Shown here: positions 10,836-21,996 of the stretch, piece after piece
How the letters are laid out: each line of letters starts with the position of its first letter
Numbering within the stretch: position 1 is the first letter of the stretch
Origin: Astragalus membranaceus
Lineage: Eukaryota; Streptophyta; Magnoliopsida; Fabales; Fabaceae
Length of the DNA stretch: 64,000 nt
NCBI GenBank assembly: GCA_039519185.1
Contig: CM076851.1
Coordinates: 96,779,531 to 96,843,530, forward strand
Direction: 5' to 3'
Translations under genes and position numbers: made by a program
The notes under the pieces: generated by a model
Databases searched by the model: none
What the model was told of the DNA's origin: nothing
What the model saw: the letters and a program-made list of their open reading frames with translations, nothing else

Positions 10836-11350
10836 CTAGTGTGGCTGCTCGAAACCACCAGATAAACTTAATAGGATTAGTGTGGTTTCTTGACACCACC
10901 CAATAAACCCAATTGGATTAGTGTGGTTGCTTGACACCACTGAGTTGATCCTTACTCGTGTTTCCCTAGACAAACCCATGAAGTAGGATTGGGGTTTAAA
11001 AAGTTTTAATACGTGGATTTGAATATATACTATTTTATTCGGGCGTGGTTTTATTTTCCATGGAGAGATGAAGGAGTGATTAGGAGTTGAACACTTATCG
11101 TTTGACACTATTAGTATCTATATGTATATTCCTGTGTAGATTCTAACGGCCTCTAACGACATGGATTGTCAATTACTAATCTCCCCTCAATCATTCAATG
11201 GATAATAAAACCCATGCTAAAATACAACCGTATATAACTTCATGCCTTAAAACTTTGTCAACGTCAGTCCTACTTCTTGGGTTTGTCATGGAAGAAACAC
11301 GAGTAAGAATGAACTTTGTTGTGTCAAGCAACCACACAAATCCCGATGGG
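10836..11350. repeat. Fold-back (inverted repeat) of about 0.5 kb with internal tandem units
   Basis: The segment from about 10905 to 11060 is inverted at about 11200-11350. For example, GTGTGGTTGCTTGACACCAC near 10921 pairs with the GTGTCAAGCAACCACAC region near 11325. ACTCGTGTTTCCCTAGACAA pairs with the TGTC..GGAAGAAACACGAGT region near 11284. AAGTTTTAATACGTG pairs with the GC.T.AAAACTTTG region near 11243. The left arm also contains about three tandem copies of a roughly 45-bp unit around 'GGATTAGTGTGGTTGCTTGACACCAC' (10836-10960). The loop is about 140 bases. It could be a MITE or a rearranged genic inverted repeat; no target duplication is evident. Confidence 0.7.
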
Positions 11351-11471
11351 ATAGAATTTCAGAAGAAGATTATCTTTGGGAAAAGTAAAAGCCGAGCATA
11401 AGAAACTTGTGAAATGTTTCTTGTACTCGTATATTCATTTTCCCAAAGATGCTCTCCTTTTGAAATTCTAC
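11351..11471. repeat. Short stem-loop, arms about 56 nt, loop about 9 nt
   Basis: The left arm, 11351-11406 (ATAGAATTTCAGAAGAAGAT through AAGAAAC), is complementary to 11415-11471 (GTTTCTTG through TTGAAATTCTAC). The core TATCTTTGGGAAAA pairs with TTTTCCCAAAGATG. It directly follows the larger fold-back and precedes CACTA-B. The size and small loop resemble a plant small-RNA precursor or a tiny MITE. Nothing shows that it is processed. Confidence 0.65.
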
Positions 11472-11533
11472 TTCAACATGATAAATTCCTAGTTCTATTT
11501 CTGAATGAACACACAATCCACCTAGGTTCTTAT

Positions 11534-13471
11534 CACATAAATAAGTTTTCCTTTAACACAAAATCCAAAGATGACAAAAGTACCATGCAAAATAGTGGAG
11601 TTATGGTCATGGCTTCCTCAATGCACTTCTCTAGTTCAAAGGATACTAATCCCGTACTCGCATCCATTGCTTACTTTGGAGGTGGAGCCTACATCTCCAG
11701 AGCGTCATGAGCTGTGGAAGGCTGGCCATAAAAACAAATCTGGATCATATTTATCGGAGGAGTCAGCATCAGTTGGATCTAAGATTGTAAGTAAAATTTT
11801 GTGTGGATCTAAGTTGAATAAAAGTATGCTTTGTTTAAGTAATTCAATTGTAACACGTGAACATGTTTTTGTTGTAGGATGAACTTACGGTTATGAGTAG
11901 CCAAGGATCTTTCATTCCGCAAGGAAAGAATGATATTTTGACTTCTGCCATTGGAACACCTGAGCATCTCGGGCATGTTCGGGGAGCTGGAAAAGGTGTC
12001 GGATTGAAGAGATACTTTGGAGGTGTAGCACGATCTGCCTCGAGCAGCTCACAAGTTGATAAAGCGGAGTTTATGAAAGAAATTATGGAGAGCTTGGAAG
12101 TGATGGTGCAAGATCGAGTTCGCAAGGCGTTGGCAGAGGTATATGTTAATATTACTAGATCTGTTGTATTATTTGAATAAATTTATAAATTTAGCTTAAT
12201 TTTAATGTATGTTTTAATTATTCAGCACACCATTTCATGTGGAGGAGGTCAAAATGCGACTGTTCAGGTTCCCTCTCCCATGACCACTGTTGGATCTAAG
12301 GCTAGCTGCTCACCATCTCATATGGAGGAGGAGGTCCAAATCGATTGGCTGAAAGAGATCCTTATGATGGGGTATGCTGATAAGAGACATGCTAGGATAT
12401 GGTTGGAGCATGAAGATCATGAGTGCTTTGTCTCCTTCAAAGAGATCATGGACATGGTTTCCGATGAAGAGTGGCTTGACTTAAGCCATTTGAGCATATG
12501 GTGCACGTAAGTAGTAAAGTTTATTTCATTATGTCAATTTCTTGCATTTCTACATATATTGATCAATTTGATAGTTTTTCGTACGTGCCACTATATATCT
12601 GTATCCTCAATGTGTTGAAAGGGGTATCGATCAAATATATGGATTTGTGTGTCCATATAAACTTAACTTGAAGGATATGCCCATGAATATTGTTCTTCAA
12701 AATATTCAAGAGAAATTGACCACCAATAAGTTCATATATATTACTCCATTTTGCCATAGGTACGTGATTGCATATTTCAACGAATTGGTAAATAATTTTC
12801 CTTTGTTTGTGTGTTGCTTAATTTTAAGTTTATCAATGTTGCTGCAATCATTGGCAACTGCTTGTCTTACTCCCAAATGAAAATACTGTGGTCTGGATGT
12901 GTTCCTTATGCCGCCAACCAAACAAACAAATCAAAGACATGTTTAGCAAGTAAGTTTTTAATTTTTTTTATCATGGTTTAGATTGTAGTATTTGAACTTT
13001 GGGTTGAAATTTTATAACTAATTTTATATTATGTTATTAGAGCTGTCAAAAGGGATTCTACATCGGTCATCAAGTGGTTGTACCCTATAGTAAGTAATTT
13101 AAAATATTGGTTGATTTAATTTAGAATGAATTCATATATGATATATATAATATTCTCTTTAATTTTGTTAATTCATTTGTGTAGATGCCAATACAACGGA
13201 ATGGTTTTCATTGTGGGTATTATGTGATGAAGTTTATGCTGACCATTTTGAGTGCCGGTGTTGTTGATAATTGGGAGAAGGTATAATTTTTTTTGGATAT
13301 CTGTTTGTGTGTATTACTGTTGATTGGATATAATTTGTTTGAGTAATTTTAAACTTGTAGGTATTTAATGTCCCAAAGGCATACACCGAAGAGGAGCTTC
13401 TGGAGATTCGTCAGCTTTGGGCAGAATTCTTTATGAAGATTCATACAGAACAAAAGGATACACTCTTTTAG
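11534..13471 (+). pseudogene. Fused remnant: transposase C-terminus joined to Ulp1-like gene
   Basis: Bases 11534-11679 match the DUF4216 region of the CACTA-A transposase (STMQNSGVMVMASSMHFSSS). They then continue without a gap as exon 2 of the second gene (EVEPTSPERHELWKAG). Later exons are recognisable at about 11878-12138, 12226-12506, 12593-12759, 12845-12951, 13041-13089, 13185-13280 and 13361-13471. Breaks: the acceptor of the fifth exon reads CTATAT where CACTA-A has AATAG; the acceptor of the sixth reads GCTG where CACTA-A has GTAG; and an in-frame TGA lies at 12878-12880. The Gln/Cys block (MPIQRNGFHCGYYV) survives. The gene cannot make the full protein. Confidence 0.85.
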
Positions 13472-13832
13472 ATTTATTAGTTTAATGTTTTTTTTTTGAA
13501 ATATTTTGTTTTAGGTACACTAGTTCCAATTTGTAAATTCTGGTTTGTGTTGCTTCTGGAGATTCGTCACCATTTGTTATTGTCCAATATTTGTGCTGCT
13601 TCTGTTATGGCTTGTGTTATGGTTTGTGTTATGGTAGTATGGGATAATTAGTTCTAATTTGTAAAATTTGTAAATTTTGACTGTGTTATAGTTTGTTAAG
13701 AGGTTCTTATAAATTCTGACTGTGTTATGGCTTTTGTTTTGTGTAAATTCTGGCAGTGTTATGGCTTCTGTTGGTTTGTTATGGCTTCTATTATGGTTTG
13801 TGTCAACGGGTGAACAAAATATAACAAAAAAC

Positions 13833-14365
13833 TAGACATTTAACATCGGTTGTTTCAAATAAGCAATGCTAAATGTCATTTTTTTTATCAAAAATGACAT
13901 TTAGCATCGGTTATTTGAAAAAACCGATGCTATTTGTATCAATAAATGACCTTTAGCATCAGTTGTTTCAAATAACTGATGCTAAATGTCATTTTTTATT
14001 TTAAAATGACATTTAGCATCGGTTATTTGAAACACCCGATGCTAAATGTCATTTATTGATACATTTAGCATCGGTTGTTCCATATAACTGATGCTAAATG
14101 TCCTTTTTTATATAAAAAAATGACATTTAGCATCGGTTATATGGAACAACCGATGCTAAATGTCATTTTCCAGACTACGAAATAGTGATGAAAGGGACAT
14201 TTAGCATCGGTCTTTTGAAAATCCGATGCTAAAAGTGTCATTTAGCGTCGGGTAAATAACCGACGCTAAATGTCTCACTTTTAACATCGCGACATTTAAC
14301 ATCGGGCGATAACCGATGATAAATGTCCAAAATAACCAACGCTAAATGTCTTTTCTGCACTAGTG
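13833..14365. repeat. 3' subterminal palindrome array of CACTA-B
   Basis: The palindromes have the arm 'ACATTTAGCATCGG' and centres such as TTGTTTCAAATAA or TTATTTGAAAAA. Spacers are rich in ATTTTTTA. A few degenerate units (ACATTTAACATCGC, GTCGGGTAAATAACC) lie next to the terminus at 14365. The arms match those of CACTA-A; centres and spacers differ. Confidence 0.85.
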
Positions 14366-15138
14366 GCTCAAAAGCGCTGCCCATGGCTAAAAAAAAGCTC
14401 TGCCCATCCCCAAATTTGTTGTAGTGTATCTGCGAAAGTGAAAATGATTGAATCTTCTCTAAAAAAATATTACATCTATTTGAGATGTTATTTATAATTA
14501 AGGTATACTTATGAAAGTGGCCATTGGCCAAGGGTAAATCTAGCTAAAGTCTATTATATGGATTTTGTGATAACTAGTTAGAGTATAACTCTAGAATTTA
14601 TAAGTTATACATTTTGTGGTTCACTGGCCCTTGTTTGGGAGGCATCGCTACTTGGTGTTAGGGGTGTCTCTCAGTTCATATTGCCTTACTGTAAGGTTAT
14701 TTTGACTTATTTTGAAGTTGAGTACCCTAAATACTCATCATAAATAAAAATATTTGTTTGCTTTGTAAAAAAACATTTAGGATAATCTATTTTACTATCA
14801 GAAAACTAACTCTAGGTAAATGTCAATTTTAGTCTTTCTACAAGAATTTCACGTGTCTCTTTTATGAATGATGATGAGTGGACCCGATGGACTATGTCTC
14901 GCAGGAGCCACGCGGCTTAGAGGTGTTGCTAATTATTTTTTTGGAGAAACACTATTATCTCTTGGAGTATGGGTCTTTACTCTTTAGTATTGTCAGATTC
15001 TCTTCAACTTTTGTTATTTGTTAAGAATTGTAAGTACCTTAAATTATCATAAATGTATAAAATTCTTTTGTATTTAAAAAAGATGACAGGTCAATTTGAT
15101 CATCTTTTGAATAAGTGCAAGATCTAATACGCTTAGAT
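14366..15138. other. AT-rich interval, no gene recognised
   Basis: Scattered stops in all frames, no splice pattern I trust and no element terminus. Poly-purine and poly-pyrimidine patches only. It is probably decayed repeat DNA. Confidence 0.6.
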
Positions 15139-15362
15139 CTTGAACAATTACTATTATTGTAAATAGTAATTGTTGTGTTGTTAAACAAGTTGTAATAATG
15201 GGCTCAGTATATTGACGGACCCAAGTAGTGTTACATTGGGCCTCTATTATTGTTGTAAGATAGTTGGCCCGGATAAGAATTGACATACAATTGTATAAGT
15301 TCAGAAAGTCAATGAATGAAACACACACTTTTTGACAGTTTAACAATTCGTTTTCTGTTATA
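15139..15362 (+). repeat. 5' LTR of the Copia element
   Basis: It matches 19230-19451 along blocks such as GTAAATAGTAATTGTTGTGT and GACAGTTTAACAA.TCGTTTT. The first 15-20 bases have diverged, so the exact start is uncertain. The end reads GTTATA where the 3' copy has GTTACA. Confidence 0.85.
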
Positions 15363-15364
15363 AT

Positions 15365-15376
15365 TGGTATCAGAGC
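15365..15376 (+). other. Primer binding site (initiator tRNA-Met)
   Basis: TGGTATCAGAGC lies two bases after the 5' LTR. This is the standard plant LTR-retrotransposon complement to the 3' end of initiator tRNA-Met. Confidence 0.92.
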
Positions 15377-15438
15377 TCTATGGGACCTAGAGTGAGAAAT
15401 CAAGACCGCATTTCTTGAAGTAGAGTGAATTCATTCCA

Positions 15439-18400
15439 ATGGCAGACAAAGAGAAAGAAAATGGAAGCTACGTTCAACCGGCGATACCAAAACTTGACGG
15501 GTACTATGAACAATGGAAGATGTTAATGGAGAACCTCCATAGGTCTAAAGAATACTGGGAAGTGGTGGACAGCGGAATACCACAACTAGCAACGAATGCA
15601 AGTCAAGACCAGAAGAAGACGCACGACGAGGCAAAATTGAAAGACCTAAAAGCCAAAAACTACCTTTTCCAGGCGATTGATCGAAACACACTTGAGACGA
15701 TCTTGAAGCACGATTCAGTGAAGGACATTTGGGACTCCTTCAAACAGAAGTATCTGGGTTCCTCAAAGGGGAGGCAAGCACAGCTTCAAGTCTTGAGACG
15801 TGAATTCGAGATGTTAATGATGAAAGAAAGGGAAGCGATGAACGACTACTTTGCAAGAACGCTGTCAATCGCGAACAAGATGAAGAATCATGAAGAGATG
15901 ATGAGTGAGACTGTTGTTGTTGAAAATATCTTGAGATTGATGACTGCAAAGTTTAATTACGTTGTTTGCTCAATCGTACAATCAAACGATGTGGAGACAC
16001 TCTCCATTGACGGGTTATAAAGTAGTATCCTGATTGAAGAGCAGCGTATGAAGGGACAGAACGAGGAGGAGCAAGCTCTAAAGGTGAGTGGCCTTACAAG
16101 AGGGAGAGGAAGAGGACACGGTGCAGGAAGAGGAAGGGGTAGATCTGCGTCGAAGGAACACATTGAGTGCTACAAATGCCACAAGCTTGGGCATTATCAA
16201 TACGAATGCCCAAATATTGAAGGCAGTGAAGAAAATTACACTGGCTTCGATGAAGAAGAAGAAATGCTCCTAATGGCACTCAGTGATGATCAAGAAGATG
16301 GAAAACAAAGCATATGATTCTTAGACTCGGGATGTAGCACACATATGTGTGGAATCAAAGAGTGGTTCACTAAACTTGATGAGGATTTCAAAGAAACTAT
16401 AAAACTTGGAGATGGTAGGAAGCTGAATGTTGAAGGAAGAGGCAATGTTAAATTGAAGATAGAAGGGAAGATACAGATAGTCTCTGATGTGTACTATGTA
16501 CCGAATTTGAGAAGCAACCTCCAAAGCAAAGGGAAATTGCATCAAAGGATGCTGAAGGTAATCTTTGAAGATGACAAGTGCACGGTATATTACAAGGAAA
16601 AAGGTTTGATCATGACCTTCTTCATGGCTAACAATAGGATGTTTGCAATAAGAGCAACTCCTGTTGAAATTACTTTAAACTGTATACAAATCACTACAGA
16701 GGAAACTATGAAACTGTGGCACAGAAGGTATGGGCACCTTAGTCATAAGCGGTTGATGCTACTCAAATAGAAAGAGATGGTGAAGGGTCTTCCTACATTG
16801 GTTGAGACAGGGAGGGTAAAAGAATGCCAAATTGGGAAGCAACACAAAGACAACATTCCAAAACAGAGCAACTGAAGAGCTTCAAGGAGATTGGATCTAG
16901 TGCACTCTTATATTTGTGGCTTTATCACACCAGAATCAAACAGCAAAAAGAGGTATTTTATATCCTTCATTGATGACTTTAGTAGGAGAGGTTGTATATA
17001 TTTCCTTAAAGAAAAATCTGGTGCCTTTGAGACATTTAAACGTTTTAAAACAATGATTGAAAAGGAGAGTCAGTGTTCTACTAGTTGTTTGAGAACAGAT
17101 ATGGGAGAGGAATTTAATTCAAATGAGTTTATTGAATTCTGCTCTATAAATGGGATTAGAAGACAACTAACAGCAGCCTTTACACCCCAACAAAATGGTG
17201 TAGCTGAGAGAAAACACAGAACTGTAATGATAATGGTTAGATGTTTGCTGAGTGATTCCAAGTTACCAAAGAGTTTTTGGCCTGAGGCAGCTAGATGGAG
17301 TTTTTATTTGTTAAATAGGTGTCCTATTGTGTCAGTTAAGGATATCACTCCTGAGGAAGCTTGGAGTGATATCAAACCCGTAGTTAGTCATTTTAGAGTG
17401 TTTGGTTGTCTAGCATACATGCATACCCCAGATAATCAAAGAAAGATGCCAGATGATAAGAGTAAAAGATGTGTTTTCCTTGGAATAAGTGAAGAGTCCA
17501 AGGCTTATAGGCTCTATGATCCCCTCACCAAGAAAATAATGATAAGTAGAGATGTGAACATTGATGAAACAAAGAGATGGAATTGGGAGAATAGCGAAGA
17601 ATCAGAAAGGATTGGTGAACCAAAATGTAACTTAGATGAAAATGAGAGAGCGATAGAGCAAGTCGATGCTTCTATAAGAGATGAAGTTGCCACTGATAAC
17701 AATCAGAACACTGAGGTTCCTAACGAACAAAGTCCTAAACTCTCCCCAAACTTAGACCAAGGGAGGGGAGAAGCAGATGAAAATGAGGATGATGATGATC
17801 CAAATTTGTTGGAAGGCAGAGTTAGAAAGGAACCAACATGGTTCAAAGATTTCATTATTAATAACATGGTGTCTGGAGATCTTAATGGCAATAAAGACTT
17901 CCTTGATGCAAGTGAACTGCACAGCCTTATTACCTTTGAGAGTCCCTCAGACCCAATAACATTTGATAAAGCAGTTCAAAAAGTGCAATGGAGAGATGCT
18001 GTGAATGTTGAGATTCAGTCCATAGAAAGGAATCAAACATGGAAGTTAGAAGATTTACCTCCAAATGCTAAGAAAATTGGAGTTAAGTGGGTGCACAAGA
18101 CCAAGTATAATGAGGAAGGGAAGATAGACAAATATAAGGCAAGATTAGTGGCCAAAGGGTACTCACAAAAGCCTAGAATTGATTTTGAGGAAGTATTTGC
18201 CCTAGTTGCAATATGGGACACTATTAGGTGTACTCTAGTAATAGCTGCTAGTGAGAATTTGAACGTGTATCAACTAGATGTAAATCTGCATTTTTACATG
18301 GAGAACTAGAAGAAACTGTCTACATAGAACAACCTCAAGGCTTTGTAAAAAAGGGGATGGAGGACAAAGTATATAGACTGAGAAAAGCATTGTATGGCCT

Positions 18401-19190
18401 TAGACAAGAGCACTCAGGGCATGGTACAGTAGGATTGACTCTTACTTCACTAAAGAGCGATTCAAGAAATGCCCTCATGAACACACTCTCTTCACTAAGA
18501 GAGATGATGAGAAAGGAAAAATTCTCATTGTCAGTTTATATGTTGATGACATGATATATACTGGGAATAATATTAATGTGATGATTGAAATTTTCAGAAA
18601 CTCAATGAAAGAAGAATTTGACATGTCTGATTTGGGAAGAACAAGATACTTCCTAGGTGTGGAAGTAATTCAAAATTCATTGGGAATCTTCATCACACAA
18701 CAGAAATACACTAGAGACATTCTGGACAGTGTGCAGTCCAATTGCCACTGGTTGCAAGTTATCAAAGAACAGTGAAGGCAGCAGTTTTGATTCAACCATG
18801 TTCAAGCAGATTGTGGGAAGCCTAATGTACCTAAATGCCACAAGACCAGATGCTATGTTTGCAGTGAGTTTAATTAGCAGATTTATGGAGAATCCAACAA
18901 CACAACACCTTGTAGCTGCCAAGAGAGTATTGAACGTATCATTGGAGAATCAAAACAATTGTTTCGCCGTTATGTGCGACAACAGCTCTACAATCAAGCT
19001 TTCAAAGAATCCAATACTACACGGGAGGAGCAAGCACATTGATGTGCGGTTTCACTTTCTTAGAAAGTTAAGCAATTCAAGGCTCATTGAATTGAAGTTC
19101 TGTCCCTCGCAAGAATAGTTAGCATACATACTTACCAAGGCGTTGAAGTTAGAAAGCTTCAACAAGATTAAGAGTAATGTGAAGAACTGA
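15439..19190 (+). pseudogene. Copia gag-pol, broken
   Basis: Gag starts at the ATG at 15439 (MADKEKENGSYVQPAIPKLD; GYYEQWKMLMENLH is the usual Copia gag opening). One CCHC knuckle, CYKCHKLGHYQYEC, is near 16170-16211. Protease DSGCSTHMCG is near 16325. The integrase core has D(FIDDFSRRG), D(RTDMGEEF) and E(NGVAERKH). RT has KWVHKTKYN, VAKGYSQ and YVDDMIYTG. The RNase H end has MCDNSSTIKLSKNPILHGRS and HIDVRFHFLR. In-frame stops are TAA at 16018, TGA at 16315, TAG at 16768 and TGA at 16873. Two stops sit where the family has Trp. Frameshifts occur near 18285 and 18415. About 100 codons of RNase H are missing near 18935. Confidence 0.9.
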
Positions 19191-19210
19191 TAAACTAAAC
19201 ACACAATGTG

Positions 19211-19229
19211 TTGAGTTTAAGGGAAGAAA
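19211..19229 (+). other. Polypurine tract of the Copia element
   Basis: GAGTTTAAGGGAAGAA lies immediately before the TGTAATAG start of the 3' LTR. This is the expected site of plus-strand priming. Confidence 0.75.
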
Positions 19230-19451
19230 TGTAATAGAAATACTGTAAATAGTAATTGTTGTGTTTTTAAACAAGTTGTAATAATGGGCTCAGTACATTG
19301 ACTGGCCCAAGTAGTGTTATATTGGGCCTCTAGTATTGTTGTAAGATAGCTGGCCCAGATAAGAATTGACGTCATACAATTGTATAAGTTCAGAAAGTCA
19401 ATGAATGAAACACACGCTTTTTGACAGTTTAACAAATCGTTTTTGTTACAA
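19230..19451 (+). repeat. 3' LTR of the Copia element
   Basis: Starts TGTAATAGAAATACTG and ends TTTGTTACA, giving TG..CA termini. It matches the 5' copy over almost its whole length. Confidence 0.88.
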
Positions 19452-19907
19452 TTATAACCTGAGAAATTGATATAATTTGCAGCTCCGGTTGGATCTCCAA
19501 GATTGCTTGAACAAGGAACTTCAATCGGACACAATTTGGACGGTATATCTTTTATATCTGGCAAACCAATAATAAAGTTGTCAACTTCATAATATAAAAG
19601 TTATGAAATATTTATTCCAAAAAAAAATATTTTTCTTCATTTCAGAAAGGTGTTATAAATGTAAACTAGGAGACATAAAGTAAAATGGATGTATATATTG
19701 CTTCTTATAGCAAAGTTTAATATTTATACTAAATATGTTGTCATGTTGAGGATAATATGCACCATATATAGTTTGTTTTGTTTGTAGAATAAAGGTTATG
19801 AGTGCCATTGTGTCTCACCACTACATCGATCATCATGGGCATTCATGGCATCTTCCGTATATTTAAACAAACAAATAAATTGTATCCCTTAAAATTAGTA
19901 TTTATTC
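19452..19907. other. AT-rich interval, no gene recognised
   Basis: No frame of note and no repeat structure that I can define. Confidence 0.55.
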
Positions 19908-20212
19908 AAGGGTTAAATATGTTTTTCTTGTCCCAATAAAATTTGGGTTTTTTTTAGTCCCTCAAAAAATTTCACCATCGTTTAGTTCTTATAAAATTTT
20001 AGTCTTTTGCTTTTATTCCCTCGTCACTTTTAATAGAGCTTCAAAACTTTTAATAGCGCTATAAAAGGTCAAAAAAAGGCTATTAAAAGTAATTAGGGAC
20101 TAACAGCAACAATCCCAAATTTTATAATGAACAAAAATTGGTGAAATTTTTTTGAGAGACTAAAAATAAAAAACCCAAATTGTATAGAGACCAAAAACAT
20201 ATTTAACCCTTT
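19908..20212. mobile_element. MITE with long terminal inverted repeats (legume 'GGGTTAAATATGTTTTT' family)
   Basis: The left end AAGGGTTAAATATGTTTTTC is inverted at the right end (ACATATTTAACCCTT). The complementarity continues inward: ATTTGGGTTTTTTTTAGTCC and AATTTCACCA on the left pair with TGGTGAAATT and ACCCAAATTG on the right. The whole unit of about 305 bp can fold back. No ORF. From memory this end sequence is extremely abundant in legumes; it is my main taxonomic clue. Confidence 0.85.
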
Positions 20213-21376
20213 ATTTAAAACAATGAGAATAACTTATGAGAAGAAATGATATATATATATATATATAGCAACTTATAACTGTCTTAAAATCTACTTTTAA
20301 TTTTTTGGATCAACTAGTGAAGTGTTTTTCATTTTTCATTTTAAACGTACCTTTTCATGTTTCGAATTAGGTCTAAAATATATTTTCCCCCATAAAGTTA
20401 TATATTTTTGTTTGTTGTTGATTCAGTGAGTGAGAAATGACGGGAAGAAATGGAAGAGAGAGTGTTGTTTTGTTTTGTTGATTTGTTGATTCAGTGTTTT
20501 GTTGGTGTTTATTTAGAGGGAGTGAAAGAAATGGAAGAGAGTTAGAAGCCGTGGGGTAAGAAGATGAAGCTCATAAAGGGGATGTTAGCATCTGAAAAAT
20601 CAATTTGCAATGAAAGAAGGAAAAATAGATTTGGAAAAATAGATCCTATTGTGATAAAGGTGTTCTGTTTGTGTGATTTGTGTTTGTTTATTTTTATATA
20701 ATAAATAATAAATAAAAATACAATTGTTAAAATACAAATCAAAATTTTGAATTTAAATTCCAACATGGCATGTCTCCGTGTCACGCCACATAGGATAAGT
20801 GACAGACAACTCAGCAACAAGTTTGACCAAACAAAGGGGGGTCTTTAATTTTACAAATTGATAAAACAGATGGACTAAATTCGTGAAAAAAAGTTGGGGG
20901 GACCAAAACTGTAGTTAAGCCAAAAATAGTCTTAATTAATATATGCATTTGACTATAAGCAAAGTTTTAGGTCTGAAAGACTCACCTGAAATACGAAACA
21001 GAGCCTCAGAAACGTCATGAGCTAAAGCTTGAGAGGAGAGAATGAGAAAAATACCAAAAAATAGGGACTTAGGTGAATTTGAGTAAATCATGTTTCTTCT
21101 TCTTAGTAAACGGCAATGCTAGAACAAATAGAGATAATGTTGATAAATAATGTAATCTCCCTCTATATATCTAGTTCTTAGATCTGTAATGCATCAACGA
21201 AAAGATTACAAATTCATATGGCCAAGAGTCAAGTTTAATAAAGACAATTGAGAACATAATATTTATTTAGAGTAATATTATATCACCCGACATTATTGTC
21301 CCCAGGATTTCCCCAAAAGTTGGTTTCGATTAATAGTTGCCCCTAATAACAATACAACAAAGAGGTGACCAATACA
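20213..21376. other. AT-rich interval, no gene; one possible second MITE end
   Basis: The 3' part near 20880-20935 (GGGGGGACCAAAACTGTAGTTAAGCC) resembles the end of another 'GGACCAAAA' legume MITE. The matching left end is not clear. 20400-20560 has GA-rich near-repeats (GAAATGGAAGAGAG twice). No host gene is visible. Confidence 0.5.
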
Positions 21377-21482
21377 AACCATCCGCGATTAATAGTTTCG
21401 ATTAATGGTAAGAGTTGAGCACCCCTTATACTCCCTTCAATAGAATCTTTGCTTATCTAAAAAAAAAAAAAACCATCCGCGA
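21377..21482 (+). mobile_element. Short retroposed insert (82 bp) with poly(A) tail and 12-bp target duplication
   Basis: AACCATCCGCGA occurs at 21377-21388 and again at 21471-21482. Between the copies is a short sequence ending in CTTATCT followed by about 13 A. A poly(A) tail next to a long direct repeat is the signature of LINE-mediated retroposition. The insert is too short to assign; it may be a truncated SINE or LINE tail. Confidence 0.75.
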
Positions 21483-21996
21483 GATCGGGGAAAACTCCCG
21501 ACATTTTTTTGTGTGGACAACTAGCATTTCCCATTTATTTATATAGAGTTAAGAAATATTGGTCGAATGAACTTTAATGGCCTGCTTGATCTTTTTCCAA
21601 TTCCCCAATAGCCTTTATGTCTACTCTATTATATATATTAATTATTAAATTCTTGAAAGATAACAATGAATTAATTGCAAATCATTAAGTTAATGTAGTC
21701 TTTAGTAAGTTTTGGACAATAAAAAAAAGCAATCCATCAACAACATAATGTTTTTTCGAAAAAAAAAAAATCAACTACGTAATGAAATGAATTAACCAAG
21801 TATTTACTTATTATTAGCCACACAACATTAAGTGAATTTAACATACAATGTTAGTAGAAACAAAATATACAGTGTCCCTACATTTTCTCAAACTAAATTT
21901 AATGTGCCGTCCTGTTATTTTAAATCACAGAGAAACAAAGCAAATAAATGAAACAAAATAAAAACTTTATAAAGATGATTAAATTCTTGTCAATCA

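Larger units (their letters stand above)
10333..11533. other. Spacer between CACTA-A and CACTA-B; no recognisable gene, contains fold-backs
   Basis: The segment holds a (TA)n tract and two inverted-repeat structures (separate entries), plus about 200 bases (10560-10760) with a reading frame open past the TA tract that matches nothing I know. It could belong to a third element or be the deleted left half of CACTA-B. No CACTA left terminus (CACTAGTGCAG) was found, so CACTA-B has no visible 5' end. Confidence 0.6.
11534..14365 (+). mobile_element. CACTA-B: internally deleted relative of CACTA-A, 5' end missing
   Basis: This element shares the right terminus (TTTTCTGCACTAGTG ending at 14365), the gene order and the orientation of CACTA-A. 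It begins within the transposase C-terminal coding region, jumps directly into exon 2 of the Ulp1-like gene, and keeps all later exons. Its subterminal motif has the same TTTAGCATCGG arms but a different spacer, so the two are sister families and not a simple recent duplication. No left terminus was found. It is a non-autonomous or dead derivative. Confidence 0.85.
15139..19451 (+). mobile_element. Defective Ty1/Copia retrotransposon with both LTRs
   Basis: Two direct LTR copies (15139-15362 and 19230-19451) flank gag-pol in the Copia order gag, protease, integrase, RT, RNase H. A primer binding site complementary to initiator tRNA-Met follows the 5' LTR. The LTRs are short (about 220 bp) and differ at a modest number of sites, so the insertion is not very recent. 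Four in-frame stops, at least two frameshifts and a deletion inside RNase H make it non-autonomous. I could not find a convincing 5-bp target duplication because the start of the 5' LTR is degraded. Confidence 0.92.
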
